Assembly (NCBI RefSeq): GCF_900141995.1
Contig: NZ_FQZA01000013.1
Coordinates: 22,981-86,980 of the forward strand
Direction of reading: 5' to 3'
DNA length: 64,000 nucleotides
Source of the DNA: Palleronia salina
Lineage (GTDB): Bacteria > Pseudomonadota > Alphaproteobacteria > Rhodobacterales > Rhodobacteraceae
Below are positions 44,875-57,519 of this stretch, one piece after another; within the stretch, counting starts at the first letter, position 1; each line of letters opens with the position of its first letter. A program made the translations under genes and the position numbers. The notes under the pieces were generated by a model that was given only the letters and a program-made list of their open reading frames with translations, searched no databases and was not told the origin of the DNA.

Positions 44875-45807
44875 TCAGTGGACGGCGTGGAACTGTTTGC
44901 CCAGGTCCGCCGGCGCGCCCAGGCTGCGCCGCGTCCCCCGCGCCGACATGACCACCAGCACCGCGATGGTGATGAGGTAGGGCGACATCGACAGATACTC
45001 GACCGGGAGTGCCACACCGGCGGCCTGCAGGTTCAGCTGCAACACGGTGACGCCGCCGAACAGGTAGGCGCCGACCAGCACGCGGCCCGCGCGCCAACTG
45101 GCGAAGACCACGATGGCCAGCGCGATCCAGCCCGCGCCCGCCGTCATGCCTTCGGTCCATTGCGGCACGCGCACGAGGCTCAGGTAAGCACCGCCCAGCC
45201 CCGCCATCGCGCCGCCGAAGGCGATGGCGGCCAGCCGGATCGCGCGCACCTTCAGCCCCATGGCGTGGGCGGCGTCGTGGCTTTCGCCCACCGCGCGCAG
45301 CTTCAGCCCCGCGCGGGTGCGCCGCAGGAAATACCAGATCGCCACGCACAGGATCAGGCTGAGATACACGACCCAGTCGTGACCGAAGACGACGCGCCCG
45401 ACGAAGGGCAGGTCGCTGAGCGGTCCCAGGTCCAGCCGCGGCGTCGACGGCGGCTTGATGCCCACGTAACCCTGCCCCAGAAGCGATGAAAGCCCCAGCC
45501 CGAACAGCGTCAGCGCCAGGCCCGTCGCCACCTGGTTCGACAGGAAGAACTGCGTCAGCACGCCGAAGATCATCGACAACAGCGCCCCGCCCAGCGCGGC
45601 GGCGAAGAAGCCCACCACCGGGTTCCCGGTCTCCACCGCGACGGCGAAGCCGCAGATGGCGCCGGTGATCATCATCCCCTCGACACCCAGGTTCAGCACG
45701 CCGGATTTCTCGACCACCAGCTCACCCAGGGCGGCCAGCAGGATCGGGGTGGCCGCCACCATCAGCGACGCGACCAGCAGGGTGGGGGAAATGGCGCTCA
45801 GGTCCAT
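44875..45807 (-). CDS. BMP-type ABC transporter permease (YufQ-like)
   Basis: The 310-residue protein has eight to nine hydrophobic segments and the BPD_transp_2 pattern: ALGELVVEKSGVLNLGVEGMM near the N-terminus and a TRAGLKLRAVGE loop that contacts the ATPase. It pairs with the permease at 46123-47211. A small membrane-protein gene lies between the two. The system is of the nucleoside/purine uptake type. Confidence 0.9.
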   Translation of the reverse strand: MDLSAISPTLLVASLMVAATPILLAALGELVVEKSGVLNLGVEGMMITGAICGFAVAVETGNPVVGFFAAALGGALLSMIFGVLTQFFLSNQVATGLALTLFGLGLSSLLGQGYVGIKPPSTPRLDLGPLSDLPFVGRVVFGHDWVVYLSLILCVAIWYFLRRTRAGLKLRAVGESHDAAHAMGLKVRAIRLAAIAFGGAMAGLGGAYLSLVRVPQWTEGMTAGAGWIALAIVVFASWRAGRVLVGAYLFGGVTVLQLNLQAAGVALPVEYLSMSPYLITIAVLVVMSARGTRRSLGAPADLGKQFHAVH

Positions 45808-45832
45808 GGCGTGCTCCGTTGGGTATGGGCGG

Positions 45833-46126
45833 TCATGGGGCGCTGCCTGCCATCACCGGCGGCGCCAGCGAGCCGAGCGCCAGCCCGGCGATCACGGCCA
45901 GAACGACCTGCGCCCAGCCCCGGCGGACCTGCAGAAGCGCCACCGCGATGACCGCCAGCAGCACTCCCAGGATCGCGATGGATTGCGCGTCGCCGGTCTG
46001 GATGTTCGCCAGAAGGCCGCTCAGCGCCGCCGGCACCATGGGCGTGGTCAGCGCGCCCAGGAACATGGACACGACGAAGGCAACGGCGGCCACGATAGCC
46101 AAGGCGGTGCGGGTGTTCGCGCTCAT
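45833..46126 (-). CDS. Small membrane protein within the purine ABC operon
   Basis: The 97-residue protein has three hydrophobic segments (about 7-28, 49-66 and 71-95). It begins in the four bases that overlap the stop of the upstream permease gene and ends 25 bases before the next permease gene. It lacks charged loops and a recognisable family. Position and overlap suggest that it is a small accessory subunit of the transporter, which is inference. Confidence 0.65.
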   Translation of the reverse strand: MSANTRTALAIVAAVAFVVSMFLGALTTPMVPAALSGLLANIQTGDAQSIAILGVLLAVIAVALLQVRRGWAQVVLAVIAGLALGSLAPPVMAGSAP

Positions 46127-47211
46127 GCCGACGCCTCCCGACGGCCCAGCCGCACGCGGTAGTTCGTCAGCACGTCCACGGCCAGCAGGAAGAACAGCAG
46201 CATCCCCTGGAAGGCCTGGATCGCCGCCGCCGGGATGCCCAGCATGAAGGACGCGAGCTCGCCGCCGATATAGGTCAGCGCCATCAGAAGCCCCGCCAGC
46301 GCGATCCCGATGGGGTGCAGCCGGCCCAGGAAGGCCACGATGATCGCGGTGAACCCGTAGCCCACGTTGAAATCGATGCTGATCTGTCCCGCCGGTCCCG
46401 TCACCTCGAAAATCCCGGCAAGCCCCGCCAGCGCGCCCGAGATGCCGAGGCACAGCACCACCAGCCGTGTCGGCTCGACCCCGGCGAAGCGGGCGGCGCG
46501 CGGCGCCTGTCCCGCCAGGCGGATGTGGAACCCGGTCAGGTGCCGGTTCAGCAGGATGTAGGCGAAGATCACCGCGATGAAGGCCGCGACGACGCCCCAG
46601 TGCATCCCGGTATTGGCGATCAGCTCGGGGTTCGCGGCCGAGTCCCACTGGCTCAGGTTTCGCGAGCCCGGAAAGCCGCCGCCCTCGGGGTTCCTGAGCC
46701 GCCCCACCGCCATCGAGGCCAGCAGGTTCTCGGCCACGTAGACCAGCAGAAGCGACACGAGGATCTCGTTGGTGTTGAACCGCGTCTTCAGGATCGCCGG
46801 GATCATCGCCCAGGCCCAGCCGCCCAGCGCGCCCACGATGACCATCAGCGGGAAGATCATCCGCGTGTCGGCGGGATAGAGCGCCAGCCCCACCGCCGCG
46901 CCCGTCAACGCGCCGATGATGTATTGCCCCTCTGCCCCGATATTCCAGACCCCCGCGCGGAACCCCAGCGCCAGGCCGGTGGCGATCAGGATCAGTGGCC
47001 CCGCCTTCACCAGCAGTTGCGGGCGCGAATAGGCCGCGAATTGCGGATCGAACAGCGGGTCGTAGAAGATCGTGCGGATGGCCGCGACCGGGTCCTTGCC
47101 CAGCGCGGCGAACATCAGCCCGCCCGCGATCACGGTCAGCGCCACCGCCAGGAACGGCGTGGCATAGGTCCAGACCCGCGACGGGGTGGGCCGTTTTTCC
47201 AGGCTGATCAT
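46123..47211 (-). CDS. BMP-type ABC transporter permease (YufP-like)
   Basis: The 362-residue permease has about nine hydrophobic segments and the signature GLALGFRAGVWNIGAEGQYIIGAL. RFNTNEILVSLLLVYVAENL is also typical of the nucleoside transporter group. Its ATG overlaps the stop of the ATPase gene. It belongs with the 44875-45807 permease. Confidence 0.9.
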   Translation of the reverse strand: MISLEKRPTPSRVWTYATPFLAVALTVIAGGLMFAALGKDPVAAIRTIFYDPLFDPQFAAYSRPQLLVKAGPLILIATGLALGFRAGVWNIGAEGQYIIGALTGAAVGLALYPADTRMIFPLMVIVGALGGWAWAMIPAILKTRFNTNEILVSLLLVYVAENLLASMAVGRLRNPEGGGFPGSRNLSQWDSAANPELIANTGMHWGVVAAFIAVIFAYILLNRHLTGFHIRLAGQAPRAARFAGVEPTRLVVLCLGISGALAGLAGIFEVTGPAGQISIDFNVGYGFTAIIVAFLGRLHPIGIALAGLLMALTYIGGELASFMLGIPAAAIQAFQGMLLFFLLAVDVLTNYRVRLGRREASA

Positions 47212-48722
47212 TCCGCGGCCTCCATGTCGTGGGCCCCGCCCAGCATCAGGCCGATCCGCTTCACGTCCAGCGTCGCGGCGGGGACAGGCGCGCTCAGCCG
47301 TCCCTCGTTCAGGGCCGCGAACCGGTCCGAGATTTCCATCAGCTCGTCCAGGTCCTGGCTGATGACGATGACGCCCGCGCCGGCCTCGGCCAGGTCCAGC
47401 AGCGCCTGCCGGATCGCGGCGGCGGCGGCGGCGTCGACCCCCCAGGTGGGCTGGTTCACGACCAGCACGGTGGGGCCTTGCAGCACCTCGCGCCCGATGA
47501 CGAATTTCTGCAGGTTGCCGCCCGACAGTGCCCGCGCCGCGGTGCCTTCGCCGGGGGTGCGCACGTCGAAGGCGGCGATGATGTCGCGCGCGAAGCCCGC
47601 CGCCCCGCGCCAGTCGATGAAGCCGCGCCCGGTCAGGCCCTTGCGGCCGTGCCCGGTCAGCAGCGCGTTTTCCGTCAGGCTCATGTCGGGCGCCGCGGCG
47701 TGGCCCAACCGCTCCTCGGGCGCCGACAAAAGGCCGGCCTTGCGCCGCGCCTCGGGACCCGCGCGCGACAGGTCGCTGCCGTCCAGCGTCACGGTGCCGC
47801 GCGGGCTCAGTCGTTCGCCCGACAGTGCGGCCAGCAATTCGTCCTGCCCGTTGCCCGCGACCCCGCCGATGCCCAGAACCTCGCCGCGGGCCAGCGTGAT
47901 CTGGATGTCGCGCAACGGCGTGCCGAAGGCATGGGCGGGCGGCAGGCTCAGGTTCTCGACCGTCAGCAGCGTGTCGCCCGGGGTGTGTGCGGGGCGCGCG
48001 GGGCTGGACAGGGTGCTGCCCACCATCTGCTCGGCCAGTTCGCGCGCCGAGGTCTCGCGCGGGTCGCAGCGGCCCACCACCTTGCCCAGGCGAAGGATCG
48101 TGGCGGCGTCGCACAGGCTGCGGATCTCTTCCAGCTTGTGGCTGATATACAGGATCGCGGTGCCCTCGGCCGCCAGCTTGCGCAGGGTGGCGAACAGGAT
48201 CTCGACCTCCTGCGGGGTCAGGACGGACGTGGGTTCGTCCATGATCAGAAGGCGCGGATCCTGCAGCAGGCAGCGCACGATCTCGACCCGCTGCCGCTCG
48301 CCTGCGCTCAGGTCGCCCACGATCCGGTCGGGGTCCAGCGGCAGGCCGTAGGCATCGCTCACCTCGCGGATGCGGGCGGCCAGGTCGCGCATGGGCGGCG
48401 GGTCGGTCATGCCCAGCGCGATGTTCTCGGCCACGTCCAGCGCATCGAACAGGCTGAAATGCTGGAACACCATGGCGACGCCGGCATCGCGGGCCTGCAG
48501 CGGGGTGGCCGGCGCGTGTGGCTGTCCCGCGATCTCCATCCGGCCCGAGTCGGGCGTGACGAGACCGTAGATCATCTTCACCAGCGTCGACTTGCCCGCG
48601 CCGTTCTCGCCCAGCAGGGCATGGATCTGCCCCTTGCCGATCTCGAAGGACACGTCGTCATTGGCGACCACGCCGGGATAGGCCTTGGTCAGCCCCTGTA
48701 TCGACAACAGCGGCGCGGTCAC
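47208..48722 (-). CDS. BMP-type ABC transporter ATP-binding protein (dual ATPase)
   Basis: The 504-residue protein holds two ABC domains. The first has Walker A GENGAGKST, LSAGERQR and Walker B LLIMDEP. The second has a degenerate Walker A (GVAGNGQDE) and LSGGNLQK, as usual for sugar and nucleoside dual ATPases. The GTG start overlaps the xdhC stop (GTGA), so xanthine dehydrogenase maturation and purine import are linked on one message. Confidence 0.92.
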   Translation of the reverse strand: MTAPLLSIQGLTKAYPGVVANDDVSFEIGKGQIHALLGENGAGKSTLVKMIYGLVTPDSGRMEIAGQPHAPATPLQARDAGVAMVFQHFSLFDALDVAENIALGMTDPPPMRDLAARIREVSDAYGLPLDPDRIVGDLSAGERQRVEIVRCLLQDPRLLIMDEPTSVLTPQEVEILFATLRKLAAEGTAILYISHKLEEIRSLCDAATILRLGKVVGRCDPRETSARELAEQMVGSTLSSPARPAHTPGDTLLTVENLSLPPAHAFGTPLRDIQITLARGEVLGIGGVAGNGQDELLAALSGERLSPRGTVTLDGSDLSRAGPEARRKAGLLSAPEERLGHAAAPDMSLTENALLTGHGRKGLTGRGFIDWRGAAGFARDIIAAFDVRTPGEGTAARALSGGNLQKFVIGREVLQGPTVLVVNQPTWGVDAAAAAAIRQALLDLAEAGAGVIVISQDLDELMEISDRFAALNEGRLSAPVPAATLDVKRIGLMLGGAHDMEAAE

Positions 48723-49480
48723 GACGCGGCCCGGATGTCGCGGTATGCCAGCAATGCGTCGACGGTGCCTCGGGCGATGTCCATGGGCGCCTTTCCCAGA
48801 GATTTGTCACCAATCGGGCAGGTGATCGCGCCGGGGTCAAGCCCCATGCTGCGCAGCCGTTTCGAGAAGCGCGCCCACTTGGTGTCCGACCCGATCAGCC
48901 CGATCCCAGCCGCGCCCCGCCGCAGCAGCGCGGCGCAGAGCGCAAGGTCGATGTCGTGGCTGTAGGTGAAGACCAGGTGCCGCGCCGACCGCGGGGCGCG
49001 AACCGCCAGCCGCGGCATGTCCGCCGCCGGGACCACGTCGACGTGGCGCGGTGCGGGATCGGGGAAGCGGGACCTGTCGGCATCGATCCAGGTGACGTCG
49101 AAGGCCGCCGGGGGCAGGGCGGCCACCACCGCGCGGCCCACGTGCCCCGCGCCCCAGATCCACAGCGCGGGCGCCCCGGCGGCGGGTGCGGCGCGCTCGG
49201 GGAAGACCGGCACCGGGTCCACGGGCCGCGGCGCGCGGCCGAAGCCCAGAGTGACGGCGCCGCCGCAGCATTGCCCCAGCCCCGGGCCCAGCGGGAAGGT
49301 CCGCGTCGCGGTGTCGGTGCCGTCGCGCAGCATGTCGCGCGCGATGGCGATGGCGCGGTGCTCCAGCGTGCCGCCGCCGATCGTGCCCTCGGCCCCGGTC
49401 TCGGTCACGCGCATGGCGGCGCCCGCGTCGCGCGGCGCCGAGCCACTGGCGCGCAGGACCTCGACCCAGACGGCGCTCAT
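48719..49480 (-). CDS. xdhC: Xanthine dehydrogenase accessory protein
   Basis: The 253-residue protein matches XdhC, which binds the molybdenum cofactor, promotes its sulfuration and inserts it into XdhB. It has the GQCCGGAVTLGF cysteine pair (implicated in cofactor binding) and the C-terminal Rossmann-like domain LWIWGAGHVGRAVV. Its start overlaps the xdhB stop by four bases. Confidence 0.9.
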   Translation of the reverse strand: MSAVWVEVLRASGSAPRDAGAAMRVTETGAEGTIGGGTLEHRAIAIARDMLRDGTDTATRTFPLGPGLGQCCGGAVTLGFGRAPRPVDPVPVFPERAAPAAGAPALWIWGAGHVGRAVVAALPPAAFDVTWIDADRSRFPDPAPRHVDVVPAADMPRLAVRAPRSARHLVFTYSHDIDLALCAALLRRGAAGIGLIGSDTKWARFSKRLRSMGLDPGAITCPIGDKSLGKAPMDIARGTVDALLAYRDIRAAS

Positions 49481-51933
49481 CCGCGGGCCCTCCGAACGGC
49501 GGCCAGCACGCGCTCGGCCGTCGCCGGCGCGTCCAGCGCGGGGTAGTGCGGGCCGCACGCCGCAACGGCGTCCGACAGCGCGAGGAACGGTGCGATGCCC
49601 AGCATGAAGGGCGGCTCGCCCACGGCCTTCGAGCGATAGATCGTCGGCGCGGCATTGGCACCGTCCCACAGTGCGACGTTGAAGATCTCGGGCCGGTCCG
49701 AGGCGGCGGGAATCTTGTAGGTGGCGGGCGCGTGGGTGCGCAGCCGGCCGTGATCGTCCCAGACCAGCTCCTCGGTGGTCAGCCACCCGGCCCCCTGCAC
49801 GAAGCCGCCCTCGATCTGGCCGATGTCGATGGCCGGGTTCAGCGACCGCCCCGCGTCATGCAGGATATCGACACGCAGGATGCGGTTCTCGCCCGTGCGG
49901 GTGTCGATCACCACCTCGGCCACCGCCGCGCCATGGGCGAAATAGTAGAAGGGCCGCCCGCGCCCGCGAATGCGGTCCCACTCGATATCGGGCGTCTTGT
50001 AGAACCCCGTGGCCGACAGGCTGACGCGGCCCTGGTAGGCCAACTGAACCGCCTTGGCGAAGGTCAGCCGCTCGGCGCCGACCTGCACGTGTCCATCCTC
50101 GAACACGACCGCCGCGGCCGAGCACTGGTGCAGGTCCGACAGGAAGCCCGCGATTCGGTCGCGGATCGTGTCGCAGGCCACCTTGACCGCCATCCCGTTC
50201 AGGTCGGCCCCCGAAGACGCGGCGGTGGCTGAGGTATTGGGTACCTTCCCGGTATCCGTCGCGGTGATCTTCACCTGGTCCAGCGCGATCCCGAACCGGT
50301 CGGCCGCGACCTGCGCCACCTTCTGGTAAAGCCCCTGTCCCATCTCGGTGCCGCCATGGTTCAGGTGGACCGAGCCGTCCTGGTAGACATGCACCAGCGC
50401 GCCGGCCTGGTTCAGGTGCGTCAGCGTGAACGAGATCCCGAATTTCACGGGGGTGAACGCGATCCCCTTCTTCAGGACGTCGTGGGCCGCGTTCCAGTCG
50501 GCCACCGCCGCGCGGCGCGCGTGGTACTCGGCCTCGTCCAACAGCCTCTCGGTCATGCGGCCGAGGATGAAGTCGGTGACCGGCATGTGATAGGGCGTCG
50601 TCTGGTCGCCCGGCGCCGCGCGGCCCGCCACTGGCGCGGTCATTGCCACGTCCGCGCCCCGGCTGGCCGCATCGCCATCACCGCGGATCGGCACCTCGCC
50701 CGCCAGCGCGCTGTCCCCCGTCTTCATCTTTCCCGAAATACCTCCGGGGGGTCCGGGGGGCTGGCCCCCCGGTCTTGCGCCTTCGACCGGCGCATCGGCG
50801 TAGTAGTTCGCCCGACGGACCCGCAGCGGGTCGATCCCCAGATGATGGGCGATGTGATCCATCACCCGCTCGATCCCGAGCATGCCCTGCGGCCCGCCGA
50901 AGCCGCGAAAGGCCGTGGCGCTCTGGGTGTTGGTCTTCAGCCGGTGCGAGGTGATGGTCACGTCGCGCAGGTGATAGGCGTTGTCGGCGTGCAGCATGGC
51001 GCGGTCGGCCACCGGCAGGGACAGGTCCTGTGCCCAGCCGCAGCGCGCGTATTGCGTGAAGTCCAGCCCGTCGATCACGCCATGATCGTCGAAGCCTACC
51101 TCGTAATCGATGCGGAAATCGTGGCGCTTGCCGGTGATGATCATGTCGTCGTCGCGGTCGTAACGCATCTTGCAGGGCCGCCCGGTGGCGGCGGCGGCCA
51201 CGGCCGCGGCCACGGCCAGCGCGTTGCCCTGGCTTTCCTTGCCACCGAAACCGCCGCCCATGCGCCGCACCTCGCAGCGCACGGCGGCCATGGGCAGACC
51301 CAGCGCCTCGGCCACCTTGTGCTGGATCTCGGTCGGGTGCTGCGACGACGACTGGACCACCATGTCGCCGCCCTCGCCGGGGATCGCCAGGGCGGCCTGC
51401 CCCTCGAGGTAGAAATGCTCCTGCCCGCCCATCTCGATCCGGCCGGTCAGGCGGTGGGCCGCCCGCGACAGGGCCGCCCCACTGTCGCCCTTGGCGTAGA
51501 TGCGGGGCCCGTCCTCGAACCGGCTGCCGGCGGCCAGCGCGTCCTCGAAGGTAAGCAGCGCGGGCCGCGCCGCGATCTCGACCCGGCCCAGCCGCGCGGC
51601 CTTGCGGGCGGCCAGGTGGCTGGTGGCGGCGACGGCGAAGATCGGCTGACCCACGTAATGCACGGTGCCGGCGGCCAGCAGCGGCTCGTCATGGGCGGCG
51701 GGCGCCACGTCGTTGGCGAAGGGCAGGTCGGCGGCGGTCAGCACCGCGACCACGCCGGGGGCCGCGCGCACGGCGTCGAGATCCATGGCGGTGATCTCGC
51801 CATGGGCGGTGTCCGACAGCCCGAACGCCAGGTGCAGGCAGTTCGCGGGCGTCGGGATGTCGTCGATGTATCGCGCGGCGCCGGTGACGTGCTGCCGCGC
51901 GCTGTCGTGGGGCAGGGGCTTCGCGACGCTCAT
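49477..51933 (-). CDS. xdhB: Xanthine dehydrogenase molybdopterin subunit
   Basis: The 818-residue catalytic subunit oxidises hypoxanthine and xanthine to urate. Visible are [23 protein letters not shown] (cofactor and substrate region), [11 protein letters not shown] and the catalytic glutamate E773 in [10 protein letters not shown]. At about residues 385-406 it contains a glycine- and proline-rich stretch ([14 protein letters not shown]) encoded by a palindromic element. The wider unusual block, between YYADAP and [11 protein letters not shown], is about 55-60 residues longer than I expect for the family. Confidence 0.93.
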   Translation of the reverse strand: MSVAKPLPHDSARQHVTGAARYIDDIPTPANCLHLAFGLSDTAHGEITAMDLDAVRAAPGVVAVLTAADLPFANDVAPAAHDEPLLAAGTVHYVGQPIFAVAATSHLAARKAARLGRVEIAARPALLTFEDALAAGSRFEDGPRIYAKGDSGAALSRAAHRLTGRIEMGGQEHFYLEGQAALAIPGEGGDMVVQSSSQHPTEIQHKVAEALGLPMAAVRCEVRRMGGGFGGKESQGNALAVAAAVAAAATGRPCKMRYDRDDDMIITGKRHDFRIDYEVGFDDHGVIDGLDFTQYARCGWAQDLSLPVADRAMLHADNAYHLRDVTITSHRLKTNTQSATAFRGFGGPQGMLGIERVMDHIAHHLGIDPLRVRRANYYADAPVEGARPGGQPPGPPGGISGKMKTGDSALAGEVPIRGDGDAASRGADVAMTAPVAGRAAPGDQTTPYHMPVTDFILGRMTERLLDEAEYHARRAAVADWNAAHDVLKKGIAFTPVKFGISFTLTHLNQAGALVHVYQDGSVHLNHGGTEMGQGLYQKVAQVAADRFGIALDQVKITATDTGKVPNTSATAASSGADLNGMAVKVACDTIRDRIAGFLSDLHQCSAAAVVFEDGHVQVGAERLTFAKAVQLAYQGRVSLSATGFYKTPDIEWDRIRGRGRPFYYFAHGAAVAEVVIDTRTGENRILRVDILHDAGRSLNPAIDIGQIEGGFVQGAGWLTTEELVWDDHGRLRTHAPATYKIPAASDRPEIFNVALWDGANAAPTIYRSKAVGEPPFMLGIAPFLALSDAVAACGPHYPALDAPATAERVLAAVRRARG
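50721..50773 (+). repeat. Palindromic element, short type, in xdhB (copy d)
   Basis: This copy has the head CATCTTTCCCGAAATACC followed directly by the terminal hairpin CCGGGGGGC-tg-GCCCCCCGG. It lies in frame inside xdhB, in antisense to the gene, and encodes a proline- and glycine-rich loop. It has the CATCTTTCC head but no inner hairpin. Confidence 0.85.
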
Positions 51934-53405
51934 GCCCGCACCTCCAGCACCGAGCCTTGCCGCGCGTCGGACCCGTCGAGTCTCGCGAGAAGGCCGCGCG
52001 CGGCCTCTAGCCTGTAGGCCGCCGAGGCGCGCATGTCAGACATGGGCGTGAAATCCTGTTCCAGCGCGTCCTGCGCGGCGGCGATCCCGTCGGAGATCAG
52101 CGCCGCCTCGGCCCGCGCCGCCCGCCTGGGCGTGCCGGCCATCCCGCCGAAGGCCAGCCGCGCGGTCGTGATCCGCGCGCCGTCGCGTTCGATGTAGAAA
52201 CACCCGCAGACCGCCGAGATGTCCTGGTCGAACCGCTTGGAAATCTTGTGGAACTGCGCCGCGCCCGGCCCGCGCGGGACGGTGACGGCCTCGACGAATT
52301 CGCCGGGGGCGCGGTCCTGCTTGCCGTAGTCGAGGAAGAAATCCTGAAGCGCGATCTCGCGCCGCACGTCCCCCTTGCGCAGGTGCAGCCGCGCGCCCAG
52401 CGCGATCAGCGCGGGCGAGCCGTCGCCGATGGGCGAGCCGTTGGCGATGTTGCCGCCGATGGTCGCGGCATTGCGAACCTGCTGCGAGCCGTAGCGGCGC
52501 AGAAGCTCGCCCAGGCCGGGCCAGATCGGCGCCAGCGCCTCGCGCATCGCGGCGATGGTCACGCCGGCGCCCAGCCGCACGGCGTCGTCGGTGATCTCGA
52601 TTCGCTGCATCTCGCCGATGCCGTTCAGAAACGCCACCGGGCCGAGGTCGCGCAGGCCCTTGGTCACCCACAGCCCCACGTCGGTGGCCCCGGCGACGAG
52701 CGTCGCTTCGGGGGTCTCGGCGTACCATTCGGCGAGCTCGTCCAGTGTCGACGGGCGGACGCCCTCCTGCGCCCATCCCGCGTCGCCCGCGCCCGAGGCG
52801 CCGGTTGCGGCCAGGGCCGCGGTATGGCCCCAGGCCGCGCCGACGGCGGCGTGGGAGCGGGGGCTCCGCCCCCCGCCGCCCGTGGCGGCGTCCCCCGAGG
52901 TACTTGGGGAAAGATGAAGGGGAGTGTCGCGCATGTGATCGGGGACCGGCGCGGTTTCGGCCGCGCGGGCGGCGCGCAGGATCGGGGCGTAGCCGGTGCA
53001 GCGGCAGAGATTGCCCGCCAGCTGGTCGTCGTGGTCGGTGGCGCCGGTCAGGTGGGCGCAGGCCATGGCGGTCACGAAGCCGGGCGTGCAGAAGCCGCAT
53101 TGCGACCCGTGATGGTCGATCATCGCCTGCTGCACCGGGTGCAGCGTGCCGTCCGGCGCGCTCAGCCCCTCGACCGTGCGGACCGCCGCGCCGTCCAGCT
53201 GACCCATGAAGAGGATGCAGGCATTCAGCGTGCGCGGCCCGTCGGCATCCGTGACGATGACCGTGCATGCGCCGCAGTCGCCTTCGTTGCAGCCCTCTTT
53301 CGTGCCGGTCAGCCCGCGACCGTCGCGCAGCCAGTCCAGCAGGGTGGTGGTCGGGGCCGTGTCGACCGTGACCGCGTCTCCGTTCAGGCGGAAGGAGATA
53401 TTCAT
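51930..53405 (-). CDS. xdhA: Xanthine dehydrogenase iron-sulfur/FAD subunit
   Basis: The 491-residue subunit has two [2Fe-2S] clusters (C39, C44, C47, C63 and C103, C106, C134, C136). An FAD domain follows from about residue 215, with [17 protein letters not shown] and [19 protein letters not shown]. It passes electrons from XdhB to NAD. The linker between the Fe-S and FAD parts (about 150-215) contains a stretch from residue 163 to 185 encoded by a palindromic element. The ATG at 53405 overlaps no upstream gene, and dnaE diverges 197 bases away. Confidence 0.93.
   Translation of the reverse strand: MNISFRLNGDAVTVDTAPTTTLLDWLRDGRGLTGTKEGCNEGDCGACTVIVTDADGPRTLNACILFMGQLDGAAVRTVEGLSAPDGTLHPVQQAMIDHHGSQCGFCTPGFVTAMACAHLTGATDHDDQLAGNLCRCTGYAPILRAARAAETAPVPDHMRDTPLHLSPSTSGDAATGGGGRSPRSHAAVGAAWGHTAALAATGASGAGDAGWAQEGVRPSTLDELAEWYAETPEATLVAGATDVGLWVTKGLRDLGPVAFLNGIGEMQRIEITDDAVRLGAGVTIAAMREALAPIWPGLGELLRRYGSQQVRNAATIGGNIANGSPIGDGSPALIALGARLHLRKGDVRREIALQDFFLDYGKQDRAPGEFVEAVTVPRGPGAAQFHKISKRFDQDISAVCGCFYIERDGARITTARLAFGGMAGTPRRAARAEAALISDGIAAAQDALEQDFTPMSDMRASAAYRLEAARGLLARLDGSDARQGSVLEVRA
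52853..52920 (-). repeat. Palindromic element, long type, in xdhA (copy e)
   Basis: On the minus strand this copy has the head CATCTTTCCCCAAGTACC followed by TCGGGGG. An inner hairpin GCCGCC-acg-GGCGGC and a terminal hairpin GGGGGC-gga-GCCCCC follow. It lies in frame and in the sense direction of xdhA, encoding residues of about 163-185 in the interdomain linker. Confidence 0.85.
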
Positions 53406-53602
53406 GTGATGTGTCCGCCGCGTTACCGTCCTACCTGGCGCGAAAGCCCCCTTTCGATGCGGCGTAGAAAGCGGGCGGCCCTGTCGCGCCCGAGGCTAGG
53501 CGGATCGGGCGGGCCTTGGCAAGACCGGCCCGGGACGGTTCCGCAAGGGAAGTGTGCCGCGGGGCCTTCCCCCGGTGGCGGCGCCCATTTATCGTGCGGC
53601 CC

Positions 53603-57199
<3,597 letters not shown>

Positions 57200-57215
57200 C
57201 GGGCGGGCGCGCGGC

Positions 57216-57416
57216 CTACCAGTGCGGCGGGCGCTGGTCCCCCAGGGGGATGCTGCCGCCCTGGTCGTATTCGCGCCCGGCCTCGCGCTCCATCAGCATC
57301 GCCACGCGCCGCTCCAGCAGCGCGATGCGGTCGTCCTGCCGCGCCACGGTATCCGACAGGTCGTCGTTCACCCGCTCCAGGTGCGCCAGCCGTTCTTCGA
57401 TCGCCGTCATGTCCAT
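57216..57416 (-). CDS. slyX: SlyX family protein
   Basis: This 66-residue protein has the SlyX coiled-coil pattern (MTAIEERLAHLERVNDDLS, then RIALLERRVAMLMER) and ends in a short proline-rich tail (GDQRPPHW) seen in many family members. Its role is unknown. It converges with dnaE at 16 bases. Confidence 0.8.
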   Translation of the reverse strand: MDMTAIEERLAHLERVNDDLSDTVARQDDRIALLERRVAMLMEREAGREYDQGGSIPLGDQRPPHW

Positions 57417-57519
57417 GCGCGGCCCTTACCATGCGGGCTTGCCACGGGCCAGCTTCCTTGCACGCCCGGTGGCGCTGGGCTAGACGAGCCGCGTCCGATT
57501 GACCGCCCGGAAGGGACCC

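Noticed and set aside
53406..53602. Promoter elements between xdhA and dnaE
   Set aside because: The 197-base divergent gap must hold promoters, but no convincing -35/-10 pair or operator was seen.
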